Source: Sarcocystis neurona
Lineage: Eukaryota > Apicomplexa > Conoidasida > Eucoccidiorida > Sarcocystidae
Assembly (NCBI GenBank): GCA_000727475.1
Contig: KL647316.1
Span: 125,623-189,622, forward strand
DNA: 64,000 nucleotides
Direction of reading: 5' to 3'
The notes under the pieces were generated by a model. That model was not told where the DNA came from and did no database searches. It worked only from the letters and a program-made list of their open reading frames with translations. Position numbers and translations under genes: made by a program. Positions 50,401 through 62,409 of this stretch are shown here, in pieces; within the stretch, counting starts at the first letter, position 1; every line of letters starts with the position of its first letter.

Positions 50401-53400
50401 CTTGGGTTTCCCCTCGTCATATCTTTTCTTCGGCTCTTTCCCATCTTTCCTTCTGTTTGTTTCTTCCGTTTCACGTACCTTCTCTTTGTCGTCATTAGAC
50501 TCTCTGTCGTATTTCTTTCGCTGTCTTCCACGCTTCGCTTCCTCCCCTTCACCTTCGTCGTTTTCGTTTCTTTCCTCCTCCTGGTGCCTCATCTCTTACT
50601 CTTTCCGCGTCTTCCCTTCTCCCCTCCTTTTGGGGTTTTCCTGTCGCCTTCTATCGTCTCGTCACCTATATACGCGTTGTGTCTGTTCTACTTTTGTTTT
50701 ACTCTTTGCGCTCTTCTGCCTCACCCTGCTACGCCTTTCGTTCTCACGTCTCAGCCCGGGTGCGTATATATCTGTCTTGAGAACGTGTGGGCGGGAAAAA
50801 TGTTGTAGCACCACCACAATTGTATATCTGGGTACCAGGGTTGTATGGACGTCTTCGTATCTGTTCACAGGTGTACACCGCAGCAGGCGTATTAGGGAGG
50901 TCCACATTCGTAAGGACGTCTTCGTATCTGTTCACACGTGTACACCGCAGCAGGCGTATTAGGGAGGTCCACAGTTGTCTATCTCCGTGCGTGACACATG
51001 TCTATATCTATGCACAAACACAGCTACACGCCTCTGTGTGTGTGTGTGTATGTGTGCGTGCGTGTGCCCCATAACATCCTACGGCTAGTTCGCAAGAATT
51101 TGAAGACGCGCGAACGGAGTGCAGGGCTGCTCTGCATGTGAGCAGACATTGTCGTCCGTGCTCCGTGGGAATTTCTCCTGCAGTTGTATTGTCTCTACCC
51201 ACACAGTCGGTGTTCCACACCCGACACACGTCCCACGCACGCGCAGACAAAAAATTGTCTCCACACGGGGGCACGACAATGTACATAGACGCGTAAATAT
51301 GAATGTGTTTCTACGTGTGCGCGTGCGTGGAGCCTGCTGCTACTCCATGTTTTCAAGAACTTTTCGGCGTCTGCGCCTATGCGCCTGTATGTGCAGTTTA
51401 CGTGGGACGCATGTAAATAGGTGTATAGTCGTCTGTACAGGCCTACATTTCCCTCTGTGCACGTATCCGGGGGTGTACCTGGCTACGCCCGTCTTTCTCT
51501 CTCCAGGAAAAAAGTTGAGTTGCTTCGTGCTCCTGTTACGTCGTTACGTCTCCGTATTTGTACGCATAACGGCAAGACGTCTGCAGAGTCTCACATGCAT
51601 TGGGGACACGGGGAAATGGGTGTGGGAGTCTACGCGCCTCTGTGGGTCCTGTGGCTTCGTTGCTAGGCCATTTCTTTGTAGTGAGTCGCTTGACAGCCAC
51701 GTAGACGTGCTGTCTGTCTGTCTCTTTCTCTTTACTTTCTTCTGTCTCCGCAGCAGAAAAGGCGGTGCTTTAAAAGTGTCTCTGTACACCTCTTGCGTTA
51801 ACCGTGTGTACAGCTTAGCACCTGGTGCTTAACGCCTGGTGTCGTGCGCCTATGTACGTGTCCTTTACAACATCAAACTTATGTCCCTCCCCGCCGCCTT
51901 GCTTAAAAAACTCAGGTGGAGCCTGCATTCAACGTCTTTTTCTTCCTCTGGTGTTCACCTTCTCTCTGGCTGGCTCTCTATACGAAATATCTAACCAGCT
52001 CGTGTTGGTCTACACATATACCTAAAGTATACGCAGTTGCCTGACATACATGTACACACGTATATATATGTATATATTTACATATATATGTATATATATT
52101 TACATATATCTATATATAGTTATACGTATGCATATATACGTACACACGTATTTATATATATATATATGTATATCTGTATATATATCAGTGACCTGATCAA
52201 CACATGTACACATGCGATTGTAGTCCACTTCGTTCGCACGTTCTTCGCGGAGCTGCACGAAGCCGTGTTTGTTTGTCACTTACTGTATCGCCCGCAACAA
52301 CCGCATTGCCGCCTTCTCTCTCTAGTGAGACGTGTGTCTTGCCGCGCCGTTTGCGTACCTGAATGTATGTTCTATCTGTTTTCCCACCTACGACCTCTAT
52401 ACTTGAAAGAACAGCACAGTCCTGTGTATGCACGAGTCTGGGCTAGTGTAAATCCACACACTTTTTACGTACACGTATCTGTACGTGTATGGGTGCACCT
52501 CTTCACGCGCGCGAATCGACTTACCCAGAGGACCTTACACGGATGTTAAGTGTTACAAGCATACATCTGCTGACAAAGTACGGTCAGCGTCAAATCATTA
52601 CAACACGTATATACGAGACACTGTACCGTGTGTCTATGGTACAGTGTCTCGAAGATGTCGCCCCCTGTGTGCACGTAGAGATCCAAACACTTACGTATAT
52701 GGAGATTGTCGTGTGTATGTGTGATAGCTGTCAATGGTGGCTTCTGTGCGCACGCGTATTTCCATTCTGTTGCGTGCGTGTACAACGCTGCATCTCGAAA
52801 GCGCATACGTGCACATACGAAGGAGCGTTTTCACACGTGCAGGTCTGAGTGTATGTCCAGTAGCCAGACGTGTATGTATATGTGTGTGTCCCTGTCTCGC
52901 ACACTTTCCGTCTCGCCGTATGGCGTACTCATTTGTTTGGGATGCTTGTGCTCTGCTGTGCGTACTTGTGTACCTCAGCGTGTGTGTGTCGACACGTAAA
53001 GAGACATACGGCAGCAACAGTGTGTGCGTGGCGCTGCGTGTTGCTGGTCTACGTCTACACACGTGGTCGCGCTTTCTGCGTCTTGCTCTTCTCTGTTGCG
53101 AATAGGCCTGAGTTGAGTTTTTTCGACGCTGTCGTCGCTGCTTTTCCTGGAGCTTCGATGACCGGGGCGCCGAAGAAGCGTGTGATGGAACTTCTCCACG
53201 AGTAAGGAGAAGAACTCTGTCCGTGTCTGTATGTGTTCCCGTTTCGTTGCAGGCGACCGGCGCGGCTGGTTTGCTGGCGGTGTCTTCGCAGCAGATTGTT
53301 TCCTTCGTGATTTTTGTTGCTCTCAAGGCAGAAAAGGCGTCTCCATGGAGAGGCTTCGCGCTTCTGTTTGTGCCTCGGTGTGCGTGTGGGCGCCAGTATG

Positions 53401-55283
53401 TGTCTGCGTCGTGTTTTCTCCCGACGTTGCGCAAACGTAAGCGTCCCGTCTCGTGTACCGAAGCTGCGCTGCTGCTTTTCCTTCGCGCAAGGAGTGATGT
53501 GGGGGAGAGGAGAAGAGCCGCATTTTGGGGGGTCTCGATGGCAGAGTGCGTTTGCACACACGACCGTCTATATTATAACGCAGGGACTGATACCTTCCAA
53601 CAGCGGTGGTGGGAGTCTCTGTCAGAAGGCGTCATACTCCTAATTAACCAGTGATGACTCGGTAATTACCCTTGTACGAGCCTCTGTCCGCTACAGAAGA
53701 GTGTTCTGCAAGTAACCGCTTTTCATGTGGAAATACTACTGTAGTAGGGGGATTTGTGTACGACGGTAAAAACCCGGCCAGCGTTCCCTCAACCACACTC
53801 GTATACGGTGTACCGCTGTGTAGTGTGAAACGGCTTGCCTTCGGATTCGGAGTCCTCGTCTTCTCTGGGAGTCGAAGTCGTTTACGTCGGTAGTGAGAGA
53901 GACAGGCTGCCAATCTCCTGACTCACTGCCGTTGGTGGTTTTTCCTCGAAGTGAATTGGTGGTTCACTTCCCCGTATAAAGTTGTTGAACATTCTCCCCT
54001 GAGTTGGGTATAACCTGTTTCGTGACGTGCCGTTGCCGTGGAACTCAGGGACGCGTTTGAAACCCGGGAGACTACCCCAGAAACGCTTGCGTCTTCCACT
54101 AGTGGCCCCCGTATCAGTAGTCATCGGGGGGCAGTAGACTCGCTCAGGAATACTAGTTCTTTTGTTCAGGAAGAATAGACGCTGCAGTTTCGGTCGACGG
54201 AAGTAGCTCTCTGCCTAAGTAGTACCCTGCTGCCTTCCTCTCTCTCTCTCTGTTCCCATCTTCCCTTTCGGCGAAAGGACTCACTTGTCAACGTCGTAGC
54301 CTCTGCTTTTAGAAAAAGCACGCCTCTTTGCTGGAGTCAGCAGTTTCGCAAGCAAAGGTGTCGTTTAACAGCGGTTCTTGCCCCGACCGCCAAGCGTCTC
54401 CTTCACGACGATGGGAAGTGACTCCTCTCGCAGAAGTTTAAAAACAGCCCCTTGCTCACGCAGTGAAAATGCCCATGTGTTTCTAAAGGAATTCCGCGTT
54501 AAAGGCGTTGGTGACGACGTTTCTTTAAATTTTTGGGAGCAGGTGGAACTAACATAAGAGAGACGTTCTACTACAGTAGCTACCCTCATCAACGCACGTG
54601 GCAGCTACAGTCGTTCTACGTCGACCTATCTCTCTCTATATCTATTTATCTATCTCTGTCTGTCTGTGTCCACCTGTCTATATCTATCTGTATGTCTGTC
54701 TGTCTATATATATATATGTATATGTATGTATATGTTTTTGCGTATTCGATAGTGTCCGCTAGGTACTTCTTTCCTGGAGTAATGCTCACGGAAAATAGGA
54801 CGACGTCCTATTGTGGACTTCTTTGCCAGTCGGAGTAGCCTCTTTTACACGGCTCGCTCCTGTCTTCTTTGTTGTAGTGAGACACATATTTGACACGTAT
54901 GTCAAATCATTTGCAAAGAAGAAAGAAACGTTTGTGTGGGTTTTGTTTTCCCACAAGAGCAGTGTCTGGTGGTGTATCGTCTCTTCGCAAGAAGCAGCCT
55001 TCAGTCAAACTCTCCTTCTTCCTGCTGCTGCTTCCAGAAGCTGCTTCCACAGTTTTCGGCGTTGTGGCTTGTACGTAACGAGAGAGTGGGAAGCTATTAC
55101 TGTATTCTTTTGTTTCCAGGGGTAGATCCTCGCCTTTTGCGACGTCTGAATCCGTAGTATTAATCTCTTCATCTCTGCGTGTGGTTCGTCGTTTAGAATT
55201 ACAGGATAGTAGTATGTTTTAGTTCGCTCCTATCATACCTGTACTCATATAGATACGTAGATATATATACATGTATGCATATG

Positions 55284-55322
<39 letters not shown>

Positions 55323-58300
55323 ACACTTTAATATGTATATGTATATGTGTAAATGTGTTTCCATCAGTAGTAGTCTACATATGTGTTTGTGCCTTCTCGT
55401 GTGTATATGTATGTCTGTGTGTAAAAATACGTGTACCAGCTTGTCCTTGCTTTTCCTTGGTTGATTTTGCTTGGGGACGTACACGCGTACTCTCAAATAA
55501 GTGTGTATGTAGATGCCAGTCCATGCGTATATCTCTGGGTATACGCGCTCGACTGGATACGTAAGTGCTTACGCATATTCAGATGTAGACAAACGTGTGT
55601 GTGTACATGCGGAATGGTATGTCTGTCTAGCGTGCCCTCTTTTTCGATATGTGGGCGCATTTGTCTTTCCCTGCTGGTGGTGCCACGGGCCCGAGCAGGT
55701 GGATAGGGGAGGGTGCCTCTTGTGTGCCACTGCGGCACTGCCTGTTCGTGTATGGAAGGCGTTTTTCCGGTGGAAGAAGGGAGACGGCTTTTCGTTTGAG
55801 CTCTTCTTCCTCTTCCTTTTGTCCCACATATCTTCTCTTCTTCCTTTTTTTTTCTCTTCCTTTATTCCTTTCTTTCCCCTGTCGCTGCCGCTTCTCCTGT
55901 TTCTTTTGGCTTGAGAATGGCGCAGAGGAAGCGAGGGGTTCTTCTGTGTCGCTCTTTGTCCTCCCTGTTGGTACGCCTGTTCGCTAGTCTCAGTTTGTCT
56001 TTCGTGCGTCTGCTCTGCGTCTACGGAGTGCGTCCTGCGCTTCCAAATGACGGGAGGAAAAAACTGCAGCGACAGAGGGAGCTCGTCTTAGCGTAGGGCT
56101 CTCTCTCCAGTTTCTTCCGTTCTTTTCCTTTTTCTCCCGTGTGTGTTCTACCGCTGTCTCTTCTGTGAAAGCAGGCACGGTGTGCTGAAGGACACAGCGA
56201 AATTTGTTTGTGTTCTTTTTACGCCGCTTCTTCGTGTTCTTCTGATGTGCTGCCTGCGTGTGACCAGGTTAGAACAGAGAGACCGAGGAGTGTATAGCGG
56301 GGCCATTGGCTTCCTTTCTGTCGATCGACAAGCCGCTCTCAATATACCCATTCGCACGCTCGTCTTTCGAGATGACCAAGAGTCGCGTACAGTTGACTCA
56401 GGAAGTCAGAAGAAGGTGGTGGTAAGACTCAGGCCTTTTTTGCAGCGTGCATGTACTCCATCTCATACGCGGGTCTGTAGGACGCGTGCCTACAAATACA
56501 TTCTTATATATGTATGTATATGTGTACATACGCACTCGTACGTCATAAATTGTGCCATTCACACGTACGTGCATGTGCGTGTCATACGTGGGCCTGTAGG
56601 ACGTGTGCCTACAAGTGTGTGTGTATATACATATGTATATAATTCTCTAACTCTATTCTGTTCTCTCAAAAGGAGGACGGTGAAGACAGGTTTCGCCTGA
56701 AAGAATGCAGGTGTACTAACCCAAAATGTGTACAGATGTGAACGTGTGTGTCCAATGCTTATGTACCTGTCGGTGTCTACGTATCTTCAAAGGAAGATCG
56801 GTGCTGAAACCTATATTTCAGCTCTGCTACCTCCCGGCGTTATGAATATGAACATGTATATTTATATATATGTAGTTACACGCATATATAACATTTTTTC
56901 CATAGATATAACATGTGTTCGTACGTATACGTACGTGCCTGTATGTCGATATCTCCCGTATAGAATGCACTTGCGCACTCTCGTACCTATAGTGGTGTCT
57001 TGTGTAGCGCGTACATATATGTATGGGTGCACACGTGTATGAATGTAATAATACATATGTCTGTACTATTACAGACACATTCACATCTGTACAGATTTCA
57101 GGTTAGTACATCAGCATTCTTTTGGATAAAACCTGTCTTCACCGTCTTCCCTTTACGAGGACAGACTACGCGTGCACATGACGGCATACACGTGTAAATC
57201 CGTGCTTGCCTACAAAAAAAGTCAAAAATGCAAACGCTGAGAGAGGCTATTTTCGATCTCTCCACCCATGCGTACATATGTAGACACACCGGAAGCAGAC
57301 ACACGCATGCGTATACATATATATATATATGTATGTATATATATATGTATATATATGCTCCCTATGGGCAGGCGCGCGTGTGCTGAGATTCAAAGTAGGA
57401 AGGGGGAAGAACATTTCGAAATAAAGTCATTCTCTGCAAAGTCATTCCTTAGAATGGTTGTACAGAGCCTCACACCTGTACGAATATACATATATATATA
57501 TACATGTACATACATAGCGCGGCGTAGGATGTGGGACGTACGTATGTATACAGGTGGCTGTTCAGAGTGTAGCTTGCGTTTGTGTACGTCTCCGTGTCAA
57601 CACTTCTGTCTTGTGTTACGTCCCTGGATCTACGGGCTTTTCAGGTAGTAAAGGAAGTAAATGTTTATGAGATATGCGCCTGCGCATCTAGACGAGAATG
57701 CGTCAGCGTACGCGCAGAAAATCAGAGAGACGTATCTAACTGCGGATATATGTGTGTATATGTGTGTGTGTGTTTGTGTGTGGAAAACAGTGTAGCGTCT
57801 CACGAAAGAAACGTTTGCCCGCTCCTGCAAATGTTGTACGTATGACCCTCTGCGTCTTTGCCAATGTATACATGTATGCGTATGTTATTGCTCTGTGCGT
57901 CTTTACCAGTGTACATACATATATGTATATGTGTGTATTTATATATGTAGATTTAGGTAATATCATATACATATGCGTGTGTACGTACACATAGACAGGA
58001 CACGCGTTGGACGAATGTTCTGTGCCGCTAGTGGAAGCGGCAGATACACAGCACCGCAGTCGCGTGCCTCACCACATATCCCACACAGGCCTACAGGGCA
58101 CAAGGGCAGGAGAAACTCAGGGATACACAAGTGTATAACCGGGCAGGAGGAGAGACAGAGGTACACGTGTATATATATATATATATATATATATGCGTGC
58201 ATTCATATGTGTGTACGGGTTTCGTATAAAGCTGGAGAGCAGGAGAGACAGGGGTGCACGTGTATAGATGGACAGGTGGAGAGGCAGAGGTTACTGATAC

Positions 58301-59024
58301 TCGGTAGTACTTCTTCGCGCTTCACACTTTTTCTTCTCCGCAATTCTTCTGCGCACGTGTCGCTCCTGTGTTTTTCGTGTTTCGTCGCTTATTCCTCTCG
58401 TCGTTGCATCTTCCGGTCCTTTTTCTCCCTACTCTCTTTCTGCTTCAATTCCTTCGGGTTTTCTCCTCCTTCTCGTTTCCCGTAGCACTCTGTGAAGGCA
58501 GTGGTGCCCCGTGCTTTTTTTTGTGCGTGTTCTTCCTCCTTTCCTCATCTCGTCTCCTTCTCGTCTTCCATTTCCTCCCTTCTCGCCCTCTTCATTCTTT
58601 GTTGTTCTGCCGCCCTCCTTCGTGCCACTTTCCTCTTCGTCCTTCCCCAGTTGGCTTCTTTCACTCTCCCCCTTCTCTTTACGGCTTCGTGCCAACCTCT
58701 CTGGGATCTACTTTCCTTTCTCTTCGTTCTCCTCGACCTGTTTTCTCGCTGCGACGACGTTCCCTCTTCCCCTCCTCCTCGTTTCCCTCTTGGTGCTCTC
58801 TGTGTCGCTCTCTTCTTCGTCCTCCTCAGTCCGCTTCCCTCCGCACTTTTCTTCGTCTGCAGGAGGCTTCGTTTGGCACGGGAGGCGCCATCCTCGCCGG
58901 CAGCGATCCCGACGATGAAGTTGAAGAAATGTATTTGAAGGCGGACTCGGTGCTTTCCCTTTTTCACGAATTCGTCTCGTCTTTAAATATGCATTGTGCC
59001 CCCGACTCTCGTCCTGCTTCTTAG
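41492..59024 (+). CDS. aminodeoxychorismate synthase, fused PabA-PabB, eight exons
   Basis: It converts chorismate plus glutamine to 4-amino-4-deoxychorismate for pABA and folate. Exons: 41492-42052, 43645-43778, 44784-48053, 48376-48851, 50282-50384, 53106-53201, 56268-56421, 58863-59024 (4956 bases, 1651 residues, phases agree at all seven joins). The glutaminase domain (about 92-280) has [25 protein letters not shown] (Cys174), TPVHGR and VQFHPES (His266, Glu268). PabB is broken by inserts: [11 protein letters not shown] (about 448), [13 protein letters not shown] (about 683), [16 protein letters not shown] (about 852), [16 protein letters not shown] (about 1280), ASPELFL and [11 protein letters not shown] (Lys1440), [61 protein letters not shown] with Lys, rather than PIAGT, points to ADCS and not anthranilate synthase. 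No PabC lyase domain is fused. Exon 3 is purine- and CAG-rich. Introns are 0.3-3.1 kb. Confidence 0.95.
50054..50281 (+). repeat. tandem splice-acceptor-like repeats at the 3' end of ADCS intron 4
   Basis: A 32-45-bp motif (TAAGATTGCAGTATTC plus a pyrimidine tract) recurs about five times, with starts near 50054, 50098, 50131, 50175 and 50219. Most copies end a pyrimidine run with TTGCAG or CTGCAG, like a 3' splice site, just before the real acceptor at 50280-50281. Confidence 0.85.
50847..50978. repeat. tandem duplication, 66-bp unit, in ADCS intron 5
   Basis: GGACGTCTTCGTATCTGTTC recurs at 50847 and 50913 and is followed by near-identical sequence ending GGGAGGTCCACA. It lies in the intron between 50384 and 53106. 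Confidence 0.9.
52050..52190. repeat. AT-rich TATA/CATA microsatellite block
   Basis: About 140 bp of (TA)n interrupted by GTATA, TTACATA and CGTA motifs in ADCS intron 5. Confidence 0.9.
54625..54740. repeat. TCTA/TCTG tetranucleotide repeat region
   Basis: Degenerate TCTA, TCTG and CTAT units followed by TATATATATG and GTATAT units, in ADCS intron 6. Confidence 0.85.
55289..55320. repeat. (AT)16 microsatellite
   Basis: An uninterrupted AT dinucleotide run in ADCS intron 6, preceded by palindromic ATGCATATGCAT-type sequence. Confidence 0.95.
56464..56617. repeat. dispersed duplication, 119-bp spacing, in ADCS intron 7
   Basis: CATACGCGGGTCTGTAGGAC at 56464 recurs with a few changes at 56583. 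Both are followed by GTGCCTACAA and TA-rich sequence. Confidence 0.85.
58169..58194. repeat. (TA)13 microsatellite
   Basis: An uninterrupted TA run in ADCS intron 7, next to GGAGAGACAG-type motifs that recur about 90 bp later. Confidence 0.95.
58330..58862 (+). promoter_or_regulatory. very long polypyrimidine tract before the last ADCS exon
   Basis: About 530 bp dominated by C and T on the plus strand run up to the CTGCAG acceptor of exon 8. The low A content removes stop codons and explains the long spurious frames here on both strands. The final part serves as the acceptor's pyrimidine tract; any role of the rest is unknown. Confidence 0.6.
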
Positions 59025-61510
59025 CCTGCTCGTTTCAGCTCTTTCACAATTTGACCAGTAGGATGTGACCACTTGACACCCTGCGTCTCCTTCTCCGCGT
59101 CCTTCGTCCCTTTTGGTGAGCACGGCAGCAACATAGTGGTACCGGCAACGCCTCATGTGAGAAGACGAGGAGGTTTGTCTCCTGGATACATACATTTCGA
59201 AGTACGCAGAACGCCTCCTTTTTCTTTTTGGTTGTCTGAGGACGACCACCACCCCGTGACACTGCCGTGCGTCACTCCTGCTGTTCATCTGGCCCTGCTG
59301 CTGCCACACCGAAATGCAGCAGCGTCAAAAGTGAGCATTCACCTGAAGATGTCTCATCGCCAGACGTCCCGGTACATGTGTGTATGCAGCCGCATCGTTT
59401 CTGAGAACGAAGCCTCCTGAAGTGGTCTCGCAGTTGTTTGCTATTTTATTTTCCCTTGCGCTGCCACTGATTTTGACCGGCAGCAACACACTTGTTTTAG
59501 TGCGCCTCGCGTGCGACACTCTAAATGGACTCCTCTCTGCATCCGATTGCCCTGCGTCACCCATAGAGAATTACTGTAACTCGAACTGTTTGCGTGATTG
59601 TTGTTATTAGTACGATTGCGACGAAGGTTTCTTCACAGGCTACTCTAGAGAACTTCTGTCGCGTTTACTTCTATAATAAAGCTATGCAGCTCTTATTGCA
59701 GAGGAATCGCAGCAGCTTTTGACCTACGGCGCTGAGGGCAAGTCTGACTTAAAGACAGCAGATGTGCTAAGTTTGTTCTTTATGTGCTCCTCTCGTCTTT
59801 CCGGTTCGACGAGTAAATTTTTCTTGCCCCGCAGATCTACTGCCAAGTGCAGGGGTGAAATTTCTCTGTGTGGGTAAACTGCAGAAGCAAGGGAGAACAA
59901 AATTTTTTTGCTTGAGCAAGTGCGCATCCGCGTGCGCTGAGCTGGTGAAATTTGTGTGGATCAAATGCAAAACCATCGGGGAAACCAAAATTTTTTGCTT
60001 GAGCGACTGCACATACGCGTGTGCTGGGTGTGAACCAACTGCAAAAGCAACGGGGAACCAAATTTTTTTGCTTGAGCAACTGCACATATGCATGTGCTGA
60101 TTTGGTGGAATTTCTCATTGTGAACCAAATGCAAAAGCAAGGTGGAACCACATTTTTTTGCTTGAGCAACTGCACATATGCATGTGCTGATTTGGTGGAA
60201 TTTCTCATTGTGAACCAAACGCAAAAGCAAGGTGGAACCACATTTTTTTGCTTGAGCAACTGCACGTATGCGTGTGCTGATCTGCTGGAATTTCTCCGTG
60301 CGGATCAAATGCAAAAGCAAGGTGGAACCACATTTTTCTGCTTGAGCAACTGCACGTACGCATGTGCTGGTTGATTAAATTTCTCTCTGTAGATCAAATG
60401 CAAAAACAATGGAGAACCAACTTTTTACTTGACCAGGTGCAAACGTATATGTGTTGTTTCCTATTCAGATATACGTGAATGGATCCGTGTATGCAGGAGA
60501 GACAGAGCTTGCGGGTTTGTACGTGTGTGCCCACATGTACACAAATAACTTATATATATAAATATATATCACATGTATATATCAGCGTGGTGGATGCATA
60601 TGCGAAATGCGGCAGTGTGTTCGCCTCCGTTGGGTAGACCAAATTGCAGGGAGGGGATACATCAGTGATTGACTGTGAGTGGTACTTTGAGAGTCTGCTC
60701 ACGTCACCTTCTGTATGCGCCGTCTCCTGCTGACCTTTGTTTTCTGCTTTGTGAGATTCGAACTTATTGCGTGCGCTTTTTCGTAGTTGACAATGCGTTT
60801 GCAGACGTTCCTGGCACTGGTGCTGGGCAATAATTGAAAAGGAAAAAATTACGTGGATGCGAGGCTACACGCAGACTACGTCTTACACTTATATCTCTTT
60901 TTCTACATATGCACACCTGTATACACTATAGTTTTGAAAGCGTCTCACGGCTACGAAATAAATTCGGGTTGCTGCGCTCTGCACTCCAAAAGTCACCCCG
61001 AAACCCTTTACACGTTATAAGGGGCCCTATCCCGCAGCTGAAGACGAATGTACTGCCTCTCTCTTTGCATGCACAAGTGGCAGCTGGCCAGAAACAGACA
61101 ATTTTTTCCCGCGTTTGCTTCTGTAGTGAAGAGGGGTCTTCTCTTGCCACTCACATGTATACATATCACGTAGGGTCTGTGTGTATTCACCAAATTCTGA
61201 CACAGCGGGGACCTGCAAACATTTTTCAGGACACACCTGTATACTATACGTACGTACATATTCATGCCCCAATATTCTGTATCTATGCATAGATGACACA
61301 TTTAATAATACAACGTACATACGTATATAGCCATACGCATGTGTACCGGTGTCTGTCTACATATAGGTATTCATGGATACAGGTGTAGAGGGAGCGAAAG
61401 GCAGACACGTGTGCTGCGTCAAAGGATTTTTTCCGGGAGATGTGTTTTGGAGCGTTTTTCTTGGCAGCGGCATCTCATCGGCAAAAGCTCAGCTATTTTT
61501 ACTTCTATAG
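59025..61510. other. ADCS 3' region, minisatellite and candidate exons
   Basis: ADCS stops at 59022-59024. Afterwards two stretches look coding but could not be assembled. 59433-59609 (+) is a hydrophobic start (LFAILFSLALPLILTGSNTL) running to a Cys-rich end after an acceptor-like CTCGCAG. 59702 onward (+) follows CTTATTGCAG and reads ESQQLLTYGAEGKSDLKTAD. They might belong to the gene whose terminal exon is at 61511. The 90-bp minisatellite fills about 59880-60400. Confidence 0.4.
59880..60400. repeat. 90-bp minisatellite, about six copies
   Basis: The anchor TTTTTGCTTGAGC recurs with CTTGAG at 59911, 59998, 60071, 60161, 60251 and 60341. The last four are exactly 90 bp apart; the first two intervals (87 and 73 bp) are shortened. 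A degraded copy follows near 60420. Because 90 is a multiple of three, frames stay open on both strands, for example a 30-residue period containing FFCLSNCTYACADLVEFL on the plus strand. Confidence 0.95.
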
Positions 61511-61702
61511 GCGTTGCGTGAGAAAAGCATTAATCAACTGCCCGCGGCGGCCGTTAAGAACTTTCGTTCTCGACGTACCGCCTTTTTTAGTTCCGCCTTG
61601 CACGCACGCGCTGTCGACTTTCTACGGAGGTCCTGGTCCTCGACAAGCAACGTCTTACTTCTGGGTGGAGTTGTATACATGCAGATGCTTGAAAATGCCT
61701 GA
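61511..61702 (+). CDS. probable terminal exon of an unidentified gene
   Basis: An acceptor with a good pyrimidine stretch (TTTTTACTTCTATAG) precedes a 63-codon frame in phase 0: ALREKSINQLPAAAVKNFRS, a basic helical stretch with DFLRRSW, then a short hydrophobic segment NVLLLGGVVYMQML, ending at TGA 61700-61702. The pattern suggests a small tail-anchored or inner-membrane protein. Upstream exons, and hence the full product, were not found. Confidence 0.35.
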   Translation, partial: ALREKSINQLPAAAVKNFRSRRTAFFSSALHARAVDFLRRSWSSTSNVLLLGGVVYMQMLENA

Positions 61703-61946
61703 AGTCACGTGTCTGCCACACGCTGTGTGTAACATAGAGCTAACAGATCTTGTACAGGGTCGAGAAGTGTGGGCGCACGGACAGATCCACGTGTCTCTAG
61801 GGGGATATGTGTACATACACGTATATGTATATATATATATATACATGTATGTGCCTGTACAAACCGGTAAATTCATTAAGATATAGGGAGAGGAAGAGAA
61901 CAAGGAAGCGAATCTCGGCAATCTGCGAGGGAGAGTGATTATTACA

Positions 61947-62409
61947 ATGCCGCGGCGGAAAGCAGACGCTTCCATACACAGTACCCAGGTACTGCTGTCT
62001 CTACCGCTATGTGTACATATTCATCTGTACACAGGTACATACGTCAACACACACAGGGGATTTACAAGGGTGTCAACGCCATGCATCTGCGAAGAGTGGC
62101 TATCCTCTGCGGAGGTAGGAATGAAGGACCGGATTGACTACTTTTTAGTAGCGTTGAGTGGGGCATTTCTGTAGCCCGTACATGGTGGTATGCTCACTGA
62201 CTACTACGTAGCAGAGAATGCTTCGGATACACTTGTCTTCTTCTCTAATTTTTCCGGGATCCTACGGGGATCTCGACACCGAACTGCGCGCTTTAACGTT
62301 TGTCATTGGCGGTCATGTTTCGGTGGAAGCACACGACGCGGTTCTTGCAAAAAAGAATGCTTGTCTTTCTGGTTATACGGTGAACGACCGAGAGATTCTG
62401 GACAACTGA
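61947..62409 (+). CDS. tentative small gene (78 residues), two exons
   Basis: Exon 2 (62215-62409) contains convincing coding sequence: GSYGDLDTELRALTFVIGGH, VEAHDAVLAKKNACLSGYTV and DREILDN before TGA. A proposed exon 1 (61947-61988) encodes Met plus a basic stretch (MPRRKADASIHSTQ) and ends at CAG|GTACTG, in phase with the GTAGCAG acceptor before 62215. An in-frame ATG at 62218 could serve as start instead. I do not recognise the family. Confidence 0.35.

Noticed and set aside
51119..51832. 237-codon ORF (+)
   Set aside because: It lies wholly inside ADCS intron 5, is Cys/Arg/Val-rich from GTGTG-type sequence and has no domain pattern.
59880..60400. Regular repeats considered as a CRISPR array
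   Set aside because: The whole 90-bp unit is repeated, with no unique spacers, and the context is eukaryotic; it is a minisatellite.
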